Assembly (NCBI RefSeq): GCF_029582805.1
Contig: NZ_JAKKUT010000001.1
Location: forward strand, 466,298 to 530,297
Length of the DNA stretch: 64,000 nt
From: Candidatus Synechococcus calcipolaris G9
Lineage (GTDB): Bacteria > Cyanobacteriota > Cyanobacteriia > Thermosynechococcales > Thermosynechococcaceae
Direction of reading: 5' to 3'
Shown piece after piece: positions 49,302 through 58,900 of this stretch (positions are counted from its first letter, which is position 1; each line of letters starts with the position of its first letter). The translations under genes and the position numbers were made by a program. Under the pieces are notes generated by a model. The model was not told where the DNA came from, made no database searches, and saw only the letters and a program-made list of their open reading frames with translations.

Positions 49302-49621
49302 TCTCAGCATTCAAGTATCACTGCATGATTTTATTAAAAATGGTATTATTATTTTGATAATTTTATGCAATCATAGATTCATTGCTTCATGGTTTCATTA
49401 TGAAAATCATTGCAGTCACTGGGTTTAAAGGCGGGATTGCCAAGTCCACAACAGCGATCCACCTGGCAACATTCCTGAGCAAATCCACTCCAACTTTATT
49501 AATTGACTCTGATCCGAATCGCACCTGTGAAAAGTGGTCGGATAGAGGCAATCGTCAGCAAGCCTTTATCGTGACCAATGAGAAAGCAGCATCCCGGCAT
49601 ATTCCGGGCAAGTCTTATTTA

Positions 49622-50586
49622 ACGTGAGTTCTGGATAAGAAAGGGTGAGAGCCGTAGGCTGAAATAAGCAAACAATTCAGCAACTCCCACCCCTATGTCT
49701 AGCTTAGAAGACCTTTTCTGCTCAGTCGATGACTTCTGCCAACGTTTTGAACCCCAATGGCAACAGCAACTTTTGCACAGTGGGCTACAAACCCGGAAGC
49801 GGAGCCGACAACTGTGCCTGAGCGAAATCATGACGATTGTGATTGCTTTTCACCAGCAGGGCTACCGCACGTTCAAGGACTACTACACCAAGCACGTTTG
49901 TCGCTACTGGCACAAGGCATTCCCGGATTTGGTGAGCTATCCCCGCTTTATCAGTTGGTTGCCTTCGCTGTTATTGCCATTGTCTGCCTACTTGCGGTCT
50001 TGCTTTGGGCAATGCAGTGGGATTAGCTTCATGGACTCAACCAGCCTGAAGGTTTGCCACAATCGCCGCATCAAGCAGCACAAAGTGTTTGATTTGTTCG
50101 CCGAGCGGGGCAAGACTTCGGTGGACTGGTTCTTCGGTTTCAAACTCCATTTAGTTGTGAATGACAAAGGGGAATTGCTCAACTTTACCCTGACCCCTGG
50201 CAACACCGATGATCGGACTCCTGTCCCCAAGCTGCTGCAACGGCTCTTCGGCAAGGTATTCGCCGACAAAGGCTACGTCTCGCAAACGTTGGCAAAACAA
50301 CTCTTGCAGCAGACCGGGGTGCAGTTCATCACCAAGTTTCGGCGCAATATGAAGAATCGCTTCCTCAAGCTCAATGACCGTTTGCTGTTGCGAAAGCGAG
50401 CCATTATCGAGATCATCATCGACCAGTTAAAGAACATTTCCCAGGTCGAGCACTCCCGGCATCGCTCCCCGGTTAACTTCCTGGTCAACCTGGTTGGGGG
50501 ATTAATTGCCTACTGCCACCAGCCGAAAAAGCCCTCGATTGCACTTGACTCAAACTTGCTCCCCTAGGCTTATCCGTAACTGACGT
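49622..50586. mobile_element. IS982-family insertion sequence
   Basis: A complete 965-base element with terminal inverted repeats ACGTGAGTTCTGGATAAG and (reversed right end) ACGTCAGTTACGGATAAG, 15 of 18 matching. It is flanked by the six-base direct repeat TATTTA (49616-49621 and 50587-50592), the target duplication made on insertion into parA. It has one transposase gene spanning most of its length. The intact ends and duplication indicate a recent insertion. Confidence 0.9.
49695..50567 (+). CDS. IS982-family transposase
   Basis: 290 residues, full length for the family ([19 protein letters not shown] at the start). DDE residues appear in [22 protein letters not shown] and [12 protein letters not shown]. 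It cuts and joins the IS ends during transposition. The frame has no internal stops and the element ends are intact, so it may be active. Confidence 0.92.
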   Translation: MSSLEDLFCSVDDFCQRFEPQWQQQLLHSGLQTRKRSRQLCLSEIMTIVIAFHQQGYRTFKDYYTKHVCRYWHKAFPDLVSYPRFISWLPSLLLPLSAYLRSCFGQCSGISFMDSTSLKVCHNRRIKQHKVFDLFAERGKTSVDWFFGFKLHLVVNDKGELLNFTLTPGNTDDRTPVPKLLQRLFGKVFADKGYVSQTLAKQLLQQTGVQFITKFRRNMKNRFLKLNDRLLLRKRAIIEIIIDQLKNISQVEHSRHRSPVNFLVNLVGGLIAYCHQPKKPSIALDSNLLP

Positions 50587-50980
50587 TATTTAGTCCTCGA
50601 TACCCCTGCTAGGCCAAGCAGCAATGAATTAAAAGAAATTGCAGAAGGTGCTGACTTAGTGATTGTCCCGTGTTTACCCGATGCGTTTAGCCTCAGTGTC
50701 ATGCTTGACATGATTAGTGAACTACCGAGTCAATGTTTATATCGAGTTCTGTTAACCATCTGTCCACCTCCACCGAGTAAAGAAGCAGAGCAAGTACGTG
50801 AGGCTCTAACAGAAGCCCAGATTCCCTTATTTACTGCACAAATTCGCCGTTCGGCTGGGTTCACAAAGGCAGCCGCCCTCGGAGTTGCGATTCGGGATAT
50901 TCCTGATAGTCGGGGCCGCTTAGCCTGGCGAGATTATGAGGCAGTGGGCCGGGAAGTTATTAGCATACTTGGAGGACATC

Positions 50981-51205
50981 ATGGCTAACTACAAGCAGAT
51001 TATCAGTCAAGCCAAAAAAGAGGAAATCATACAATCCTCATTGCATGAAGCAATGCAAGCAGGAGAAATGGTCAATCTGTGTGTGCGTGTTCCCAGTCAA
51101 TGGCGTAATCACTGGAAATCGGAGGCTGCCAAGAAAGGGATAAGCCTGGGAGACTATGTGATCCAGGCCATGAAAGAAATGTACGGTGAGCCTCCAACTG
51201 CTTAG
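50981..51205 (+). CDS. ParG/CopG-like partner of the broken ParA
   Basis: 74 residues: a basic N-terminus and a C-terminal ribbon-helix-helix-like segment (MVNLCVRVPSQWRNHWKSEA, AKKGISLGDYVIQAMKEMYG). GGAGGA lies just before the ATG, inside the end of parA, so the two were translationally coupled. It would bind a centromere-like site and stimulate ParA; with ParA broken, it may remain only as a DNA-binding repressor. Family call is by size, position and pattern. Confidence 0.65.
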   Translation: MANYKQIISQAKKEEIIQSSLHEAMQAGEMVNLCVRVPSQWRNHWKSEAAKKGISLGDYVIQAMKEMYGEPPTA

Positions 51206-51273
51206 GGAAAGCAAAGTAGGAAGCTCAAACTGAGTCATCTATCCAACTGCATTCAGGGCAATCCCAATGCACC

Positions 51274-51307
51274 CTTGGAGTTTGTCCACTTTTTTCAGTC
51301 AGGGTCA
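51274..51307 (+). repeat. Solitary right end of the IS3-family element
   Basis: A 34-base stretch identical to the right end of the IS3-family element at 49031-49064, including its terminal inverted repeat (51283-51307). No transposase or left end is attached. It lies exactly at the 5' truncation point of the adjacent Rpn-like pseudogene, so a second copy was once inserted there and was lost by deletion. Confidence 0.85.
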
Positions 51308-51696
51308 AATTGGTCAAATTGAATCGGAGCAGACTCGAAAAGAATTGAGTACCGTCGTTCAACTATTGGCTGGGTTACAGTACAGTAAAAAGCTTATTGA
51401 AACCATTTTTCGGTAGGGAATGATGCGGGAATCGGTAATTTATCAAGAGATTCTTTAGGAAGGGGAACGCAAAGGTTTACAACGTGGACTTCAACAAGGA
51501 CGGCAGGAGGGTCAACGGGAGGAAGCCTGTGCCCTTATCCTGCGTCAACTCACCCGTCGAGTGGGGCCCATCCCTGAATCTTTCGCGACCCAAATCAATC
51601 ATCTATCCCCTAGAGCAATTAGAAACCCTGGGAGATGCGCTTCTAGATTTCAGTGCCATGAATAACCTAGAGCAGTGGTTTCAGGGAGTAAGTTAA
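51308..51696 (+). pseudogene. Rpn/DUF4351-family gene, 3' remnant
   Basis: About 130 codons closely matching the last third of the intact gene at 54.9-55.8 kb (QLLAGLQYSKKLIETIFR..., RRVGPIPESFATQINHLS). Relative to that copy it has two in-frame TAG stops (a Glu codon after TIFR, and a Gln codon soon after) and an extra C in a C-run near 51608 that shifts the frame. The 5' two thirds are replaced by the IS3-end remnant. It is the first half of a duplicated module. Confidence 0.85.
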
Positions 51697-51794
51697 TAAA
51701 CCATCAATATTAACCAAAAGAAATGTAAAAAATCCTTGACGGCTAGGGATTTCATCGTTAAGTTTGGGGGTATTCCCATTTCTTGCCTAAGGAA

Positions 51795-54716
51795 ATGCTA
51801 AAAACAATCCGTCGGTGGTTCGCTCCTGTTGCTATTCTGGGTTGCCTTCTTCCCTCCCCTGTTCTCGCCCAGATTACACCAGCGGTTGGGGGTACAGGTA
51901 CTATCGTTACCGTAAATGGTCAGCAGTTTGACATTGGCGGTGGTGCATTTTCCAGGGATGGCAAAAATTTATTTCACCTTTTTAAGCAATTTGGTCTAAG
52001 TGATGGGCAGATTGCCAACTTTTTATCCAATTCCAAGGTTCAAAATATCCTGGCGGGCGTGAATGGTGGCGATGTCAGCTATATCAATGGCTTAATCCAG
52101 GTAACGGGAGGCAATAGCAACCTCTATTTGCTCAATCCTGCGGGAATTGTTTTCGGGCCCAATGCCCAGTTAAACGTACCAGCAGCGTTCCATGCCTCCA
52201 CCGCCCAACGGGTGCATTTTGACGGCGGTATTTTTGACATTAATGGGTTTAATGACTACGCCAACCTAGTGGGAAACCCCACCGGATTTGAGTTTTTAAG
52301 TACAGGAATTATTATTAATGAAGGGAATTTAGCCGTTGGCCCAGGGCAGAATTTAACGTTGATGGGTCATCAGGTGTTCAATACAGGAACCCTATCGGCT
52401 CCAGGGGGAACCATTACAATTCAGGCGATTCCCGAGACAGGCATGGTGCGGATTTCCCAGGAGGGGATGATCCTTAGCTTAGAGATTCCAGCGGATCGGA
52501 TCCCCGAAGATGGGGTGATTGAAGCGGTAGATTTACCCCGATTGATTACGGGGGGAGAAGATCGTCCACGGGTGAATAGCGTGGTACATAATCCCGATGG
52601 CTCGATTAGCTTGGTGCATGACCCCAGTAGGGTGAATGTGTCCGTTGAAGGAGCAACGGCGGTTGCCAGTGGCACGATAGATGTGTCGAATCCTGAGGGG
52701 ATGGGCGGACAGATCAATGTCCTCGGTCAAAATGTGGCGATGCTTAATGCCCAACTCAATGCCTCTGGAGGTGTAGGGGGCGGCACGATCTTGGGAGGTG
52801 GTGACTATCTGGGAGGAACAGCAGGTACAGGTCGCCTGGATAGTAGTTTCAATGCCCAGCACCTGTTTGTGGACAATAACACTGTGATGACAGCGGATGC
52901 GGTAACTCAAGGCAATGGCGGCACAGTGATTAATTGGGCCGATAACAGTACCGTTTTCCAAGGGTTTATTTCAGCCCAAGGCGGGATATTAGGCGGAGAT
53001 GGCGGCTTTGCCGAAGTTTCGGGACGGGAAACACTACAAATGTCTGGGTTTGCAGATTTGCGTGCCCCCCAAGGAGCCTTTGGAACGCTATTGCTAGACC
53101 CCGGTAGTGTCACGATTCGAGCAGGTTCTAATACTAATCTAGGAACAAATATTTTTAATGATGATTACTTAAATTTTCAATTAAGCGCTGCCAGTGTCAC
53201 GATCGCCACTATCAACGCAACAAGTGGTGGTGATGAAACCATTACGATCGCCGGGAATACCAATATTAATTGGAGTGCTCCAACGACCTTAACCCTGACT
53301 GCGGGGCGCAACATTGTTATGAGTCCAGGGGCAGTTATCCAAAATACCCATACCGGCACATCCTTTGATGCGATTGTGTTTAATGCCAATACCGCAGGGA
53401 CAACGACGGATAACTCTATAGGCATCCGATTAGATAGTGCGACGACCCTCTCGGCACAAGATGGCAATATTCGGCTAACGGGACACGGTGGAAATGGTAC
53501 AGCTGCTAACTACGGTATTTATCAATTGGTTTCCGCCCAAGTAAGTACGACTAGTGGCAATATTACCTATGACGGCACGGGTGGAAATGGTACAAGTACT
53601 AATAACCACGGTATTTATCTGTTAGGGACCAATGTCAGAATCAGGAGTAGCGATGGGGCAATTGAGTTGACCGGCAAGGGCGGTGATGGCACAAGTACTA
53701 ATAACCACGGTATTTATCAAGCAAGCGGTGCCCAAGTAAGTACGACTAGTGGCAACATTACCTATACCGGAATAGGCTCCAATGGAGCCGATGCCATTCG
53801 CACTGAATCGGGTAGTAATCTAATTGGAAATGGCACAACCGGAAATATTTCCCTTATTTCCATCAATAATGCCATCACCCTAAATAATCTCACCGTTAAC
53901 ACCACAGGCAATCTGCATATTAATTCCCCAGGGAATGTTAGCCAAAATGCTAGTTCATCGGTGCAAGCAACTGGCTTAGAACTATTAGGAACTGGAAATT
54001 TTACCCTTAGTAGTGCAACCAATGCGATCACCACCCTAGCCGCGAATACCACAGGCAATATTACTGTGGTGACAGAAACCGATTTAACCGTGGATACGGT
54101 GAATCCAGATGGGATTGAAAATAGTCAGACGGTGGTGTTGCAATCTACTACCGGCAATATTACGTTGAATCAGCCGATCAAGTCCACCCAAGATATTACC
54201 CTAGCTGCCGCCCAAAGCTTTATCAACAATGCTGGAGTGGATGCGTTAATAGCAGGTGGACATTGGCTAGTGTACGCCACCAGTCCAGAAGGTAACGTCA
54301 ATGGCTGGTCAGTATTGGGAGGCTCACAACAGTTTAGTACGACCTATCCCACACCATCAGGGTTTGCTGGGAATGGTTTTGTTTATAGTGTGGCAGCACT
54401 TCCCTTACCTCCAGTTACATCCAATTCTCCGGTCATTCTTTCAACCGCGACACCGACGGTCAATGTACCTGTCGTACCATCTTCACCACCACTATCAACG
54501 TCTCCAACTAGCTCAAGTTCTCCACCTTTACCACCCCCGATCATTTTTACTCCGGCGGATTTACCCCTACCCTCCAACCTATCCACCATTTTGCAAGGTC
54601 AAGAAGAGGAGGAGATGCCCCTAGAGCAAAGCCTATGTGAATTAGTAGAGGGAGAAGCAGTCCTAGAGATTGATGGAGTACCCGTAGAGTCCGCCTTAGC
54701 AGAGCAGTGCCGTTAG
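51795..54716 (+). CDS. TPS-type filamentous haemagglutinin-like secreted protein A
   Basis: 973 residues. A signal peptide (ending near PSPVLAQ) precedes the TPS/haemagglutination-activity domain (about 25-160: NLYLLNPAGIVFGPNA, NVPAAFHASTAQ). A Gly/Asn/Thr-rich beta-helix passenger follows (about 160-820), with internal copies of a roughly 50-residue unit (STTSGNITY; GTSTNNHGIY). Then comes a Pro/Ser/Thr linker (about 870-930), the motif STILQGQEEEE and a tail with the only two cysteines of the mature chain, 24 residues apart. It should be exported by Sec and across the outer membrane by an FhaC/TpsB partner, which is not in the window. The ATG matches the start of the paralogue; a TTG four codons earlier is also open. 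Confidence 0.85.
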   Translation: MLKTIRRWFAPVAILGCLLPSPVLAQITPAVGGTGTIVTVNGQQFDIGGGAFSRDGKNLFHLFKQFGLSDGQIANFLSNSKVQNILAGVNGGDVSYINGLIQVTGGNSNLYLLNPAGIVFGPNAQLNVPAAFHASTAQRVHFDGGIFDINGFNDYANLVGNPTGFEFLSTGIIINEGNLAVGPGQNLTLMGHQVFNTGTLSAPGGTITIQAIPETGMVRISQEGMILSLEIPADRIPEDGVIEAVDLPRLITGGEDRPRVNSVVHNPDGSISLVHDPSRVNVSVEGATAVASGTIDVSNPEGMGGQINVLGQNVAMLNAQLNASGGVGGGTILGGGDYLGGTAGTGRLDSSFNAQHLFVDNNTVMTADAVTQGNGGTVINWADNSTVFQGFISAQGGILGGDGGFAEVSGRETLQMSGFADLRAPQGAFGTLLLDPGSVTIRAGSNTNLGTNIFNDDYLNFQLSAASVTIATINATSGGDETITIAGNTNINWSAPTTLTLTAGRNIVMSPGAVIQNTHTGTSFDAIVFNANTAGTTTDNSIGIRLDSATTLSAQDGNIRLTGHGGNGTAANYGIYQLVSAQVSTTSGNITYDGTGGNGTSTNNHGIYLLGTNVRIRSSDGAIELTGKGGDGTSTNNHGIYQASGAQVSTTSGNITYTGIGSNGADAIRTESGSNLIGNGTTGNISLISINNAITLNNLTVNTTGNLHINSPGNVSQNASSSVQATGLELLGTGNFTLSSATNAITTLAANTTGNITVVTETDLTVDTVNPDGIENSQTVVLQSTTGNITLNQPIKSTQDITLAAAQSFINNAGVDALIAGGHWLVYATSPEGNVNGWSVLGGSQQFSTTYPTPSGFAGNGFVYSVAALPLPPVTSNSPVILSTATPTVNVPVVPSSPPLSTSPTSSSSPPLPPPIIFTPADLPLPSNLSTILQGQEEEEMPLEQSLCELVEGEAVLEIDGVPVESALAEQCR

Positions 54717-54760
54717 ATATCCCAGAGATAGCCGAGCCATAAAAATCTAGGATCAAAGCC

Positions 54761-54913
54761 ATGGCAACCACCGCCGATGATGTTAGGTGTTCGCCAGGGA
54801 AACTTTCTGAGGCTCAAATCAAGGAGCAAGCCCAAAAGAGCGATCGCCCAAACCAGCCAGTGAACCAACAAATTGGTCACTTGGGAGATCATCTTCGGGA
54901 ATTAGTTGAGTAG
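54761..54913 (+). pseudogene. DUF3782-like N-terminal remnant
   Basis: A 50-codon frame, MATTADDVRCSPGKLSEAQI then KEQAQKSDRPNQPVNQQIGHLGD, resembles the start of cyanobacterial DUF3782-type proteins (MATTADDVW.LLGEL.EAQ..., VNQQIG.LG.RLGE), with much of the coiled coil deleted. It ends just before the Rpn-like gene. Whether it is translated is unknown. Recognition is from memory of the family pattern. Confidence 0.4.
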
Positions 54914-54947
54914 CAAATGCGCTTCAGGCATGGTAGATGATAGAGAT

Positions 54948-55826
54948 ATGCGAGACAATCTCTGTAAATACCTAGCGGAAAAATATCCGACTGCCTTTAC
55001 CCAGTGGCTCCTGAAGGATTCCTCAGAAAATGTATCAATCCTAAAAACAGAACTGAACCTGGAACCGATCCGCGCCGATTCCGTAACATTGGTACAAACC
55101 CAAAACTGTATACTCCATCTAGAATTTCAAGTCGAGCCAGAGCCGACATTACCCTTGCGGATGCTGGACTACTGGCTGAGACTTTATCGAAACCATCAGT
55201 GCGAGATTGTCCAGGTCTTGATCTTGCTTCGGCAGACCCGGATCACAGTCCCCGATAGATTTGAACTACCAACGACGACCCATCAGTACCGTGTAGTAAA
55301 ACTCTGGGAAGAAGACCCGAAGCAATTTTTTAGGATTCCTGCCCTATTGCCCTTTGCGGTTCTAGGAAAAACAAAAAACGAAGCAGCCCTATTGCAAGCC
55401 GTTGCCGATCAGATTGATCAGATTGAATCGGATCAGACTCGTCAGGAACTAAGTACCGTCGTTCAACTATTGGCTGGGCTACAGTACAGTAAAGAGCTTA
55501 TTCAAACTATTTTTCGGGAGGGAATGATGCGAGAATCAGTGATATATCAAGAGATTCTACAGGAAGGTGAACGGAAAGGACTTGAACAAGGACTTGAACA
55601 AGGACGACAAGAGGGACAACGGGAAGGACGACAAGAGGGGCAACGGGCAGAAGCCTGTACACTCATCCTGCGATTACTCACCCGCCGAGTGGGGCCCATC
55701 CCTGATAGTTTCGCGACCCAAATCAATCATCTATCCCTAGAACAAATAGAAACCCTAGGAGAAGCCCTGCTAGATTTCAGTACCATGAATGACCTAGAGC
55801 AGTGGTTTCAGGCATTAAATCAGTAA
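54948..55826 (+). CDS. Rpn/PD-(D/E)XK family protein with DUF4351 tail
   Basis: About 292 residues. The start MRDNLCKYLAEKYPTAFTQW and the segment ADSVTLVQTQNCILHLEFQVEP (LEFQ as the nuclease E-x-Q/K) match Rpn/DUF4351 proteins related to recombination-promoting nucleases. Towards the C-terminus is a hexapeptide-like Glu/Gln/Gly/Arg repeat (about 215-240), then the DUF4351 domain (ILRLLTRRVGPIPDSFATQI). Such genes are widespread and multicopy in cyanobacteria; their role is uncertain. A methionine six codons earlier is an alternative start. A decayed copy occurs 3.5 kb upstream. Confidence 0.8.
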   Translation: MRDNLCKYLAEKYPTAFTQWLLKDSSENVSILKTELNLEPIRADSVTLVQTQNCILHLEFQVEPEPTLPLRMLDYWLRLYRNHQCEIVQVLILLRQTRITVPDRFELPTTTHQYRVVKLWEEDPKQFFRIPALLPFAVLGKTKNEAALLQAVADQIDQIESDQTRQELSTVVQLLAGLQYSKELIQTIFREGMMRESVIYQEILQEGERKGLEQGLEQGRQEGQREGRQEGQRAEACTLILRLLTRRVGPIPDSFATQINHLSLEQIETLGEALLDFSTMNDLEQWFQALNQ

Positions 55827-55922
55827 ACTATCAATATCAATTAGAAGAAATATAACAAAGCCTTGACAGCAGGGTATTCCATCTCTATTTTGTGGGTAGC
55901 TTCATCACTTTGCCTAAATTAA

Positions 55923-58900
55923 ATGTTCAATAAAATTTGTCGATGGTTTGCTCCTGTTGGTCTTTTGGGTTGTCTTCTGCCCTTCCCTGCGATCGCCCAG
56001 ATCCATCCTGCGGTTAACGCTACAAATACGACCGTGACGGTAAATGGTCAGCAATTTGACATTGGCGGCGGTGCATTTTCCAGGGATGGTAAAAATTTAT
56101 TTCATCTGTTTCGGCAATTTGGTTTGAATGATGGTCAGATTGCAAATTTTCTCTCCAAGCCCAATGTCCAAAATATCCTCGCTGGCGTGAATGGCGGCGA
56201 TGTCAGCTATATCAATGGCTTAATCCAGGTGATGGGGGGTAACAGCAACCTCTATTTACTTAATCCCGCAGGAATTGTCTTTGGCCCCAATGCGAGCTTG
56301 AATGTACCAGCGGCGTTCCATGCCTCTACTGCCCAACGGGTGCATTTTGACGGCGGTATTTTTGACATTAATGGGTTTAATGACTACGCCAACCTAGTGG
56401 GAAACCCCACCGGATTTGAGTTTTTAAGTACGGGAATTATCGTCAATGAAGGGAATTTAGCCGTTGGCCCAGGGCAGAATTTAACGTTGATGGGTCATCA
56501 GGTGTTCAACACAGGAACCCTATCGGCTCCAGGGGGAACAATCACGATTCAGGCAGTACCAGAGACAGGCATGGTACGAATTTCCCAGGAGGGAATGATC
56601 CTCAGTTTAGAGATTCCAGCGGATCGGATTCCTGAAGATGGGGTGATTGAAGCGGTGGATTTACCCCGATTGATCACTGGAGGAGAAGATCGTCCACGGG
56701 TCAATAGTGTGGTACACAATCCTGATGGCTCGATTAACTTGGTTCATGACCCCAGTAAGGTGAATGTGCCAGTGGACGGGGCAACGGCGGTTGCCAGTGG
56801 TACCCTGGATGTCTCGAATCTTGAGGGATTAGGAGGGCAGATTAATGTTCTTGGTTCCAATGTTGCCTTTATTAATGCCCAGTTGAATGCCCAGGGAATA
56901 ACAGGGGGTGGGACGATTCTGGGGGGTGGGGATTACCTAGGGGGTAGTGCAGATACAGGTCGCCTGGATAGTAGTTTTAATGCCCAGAACCTCTTTGTAG
57001 ATAACAACACCGTCATGAATGCGGATGCTGTGACTCAGGGTAATGGCGGCACGGTAATTAATTGGGCCGATAACAGTACGGTATTTCAGGGAATGATCTC
57101 TGCCCGTGGGGGAGAGTTGGGTGGCGATGGTGGTTTTGTAGAAGTGTCGGGGAAAAAGTATCTGCATTTTGACGGACAGGTCAACACCCTTGCACCCCAA
57201 GGGCAAGCGGGGATGTTGTTGTTGGATCCCCAAGACTTGACCATTAGCACCGGAGCAAATTCGGGAGTGCCGGTTCCGTTTAATCCGCCCGAAGTTCTAT
57301 TTACTTTCAATGGTATGAACGACAGTGTGCTGAATACTGCCACCTTAAATGCAGTAACAGTAACAACCAATGTCACCTTACAGGCTACGCGCGATATTCG
57401 CTTTAATAACCCGGTGAGTTTAGCCAATCCAGGAGTTTCTTTAACGGCTCAAGCAGGGCGGGATATTTACCTGGATGCCGATATTACAACCAATGGTGGC
57501 GACGTTAGTTTACTGGCGGGCCCGGCATCAGGCTATGGCACTGCCGATGCCAATGGCATGATTCGACGAACAGTCGCCGCAGCGCGAACTATTCAGACAA
57601 ATGGTGGGGATATTGTACTCAATGCCGCCACCATTGACTTGCCTAACCGAAACTTAAACACGAGCAATGGCAGCCATGATGCAGGGTCAATTACCGTCAC
57701 CAGTACCGTCGGTGGCGTGACTCTCAATGCCCTAACGGCTGGTGCCAGTTTAGCAGGAGCAACCGCTGGCGATGTGGGTAATGGAGGGGCTGTTACCGTC
57801 AACTCTGCGGGGGCAATTACCACTGGAGCCATCACCGCTAATTCTAGTCGTACTGGGGCAGGAGTTGGCAATGCAGGCAATGCCGCTCCCGTTAACCTAA
57901 CGGCCCAAGGTAATGTGACCACAGGCGTGATTTCTACTAATTCCCAACGGACTCAGGATGGTGCTGGAGATGCTGGAGATGCTGGAAATCTAACAATCAC
58001 TACCCAAACCGGCAATATCCAAGTAGGTGCCATTAATGCTAATTCAAATCGCGCAAATGCCGGGATTGGGGATGCAGGTTTAGGGGGAATCATATCCCTA
58101 ACGACGGCGAACGGCAATATTATTACCCAAGCCATTAATACCAGTTCTGCCTCTGCAACGGGTGCAGCTAATAATGGTGGTGCTATTTCCTTAACTACCC
58201 AAACCTCAGGGAATATTACGCTCCAGAGTGGCAGCCAAAATGTTGATGCAAGGGGCACAACCGGTGGCGGAATAACCATTAATGCTGCGGGAAACTTCAC
58301 CTACAGAAGTACAAATAGTGGAAACGTCCAAACCAACAATGCGGATCTGCAATTGATAGCGGGTGGTAACTTAAGTATTGCAACATCAAATTTTGGTAAT
58401 CTTCAGTTTTTGACGACAAATGGGAATATTTTTATTAATTCTGGACAAGATACGGAAATTCTGGGTGGTGGGGCAGGTAATAATGGCTGGACTAGGGTTC
58501 GGGCTACAAACGGTAATATCTCTTTGGATGTTAAGGGTAATCTACTCCTGAGGGCAGGCAATAATGGGGACTCCTTTGTTGAGGTCTTAACTGCTACCAG
58601 TGGAAACATGATCATTAATGTTGATGGCAACCTCAATCTGCTGGCAGGAACAGCCGCAGGTGGGGGCAGTCGTCGGGCTGATTTAGTGTCAGTGGGTACT
58701 CAAACGGTAACTGTGGGCCAAAATATTGCTGTGATTGGCGGTGGAAATGTAAATGCTAATGCTCGGATTGATTCAGCCCTTGCCCAGGGCATTACTGCTG
58801 GGGGAACCATTGAAGTCAGGAGTAACAATGGGGCTAACTTTGGCCGGATTTTGTCCTCCAGTACTAGTCAGATTACGGCTGAAAATACTCTAACGGTTGC

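Larger units (their letters stand above)
49400..50988 (+). pseudogene. ParA-type ATPase split by an IS982 element
   Basis: The 5' part (49400-49621, 74 codons) reads MKIIAVTGFKGGIAKSTTAI with the deviant Walker A KGGIAKST and the later LLIDSDPNRTCEKW. The 3' part (50593-50988) continues in frame with VLDTPARPSSNELKEIAEGA then DLVIVPCLPDAF. Removing the insertion and one copy of the TATTTA duplication restores a 205-residue ParA/MinD-like protein of the plasmid-partition type. The ATPase is therefore inactivated. It is followed by a small ParG/CopG-like gene overlapping by eight bases, so this was a partition cassette, perhaps from an integrated plasmid. Confidence 0.85.

Noticed and set aside
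49382..49399. TTG start for the ParA fragment
   Set aside because: The conserved ParA N-terminus begins at MKIIAV; the six extra residues have no family support.
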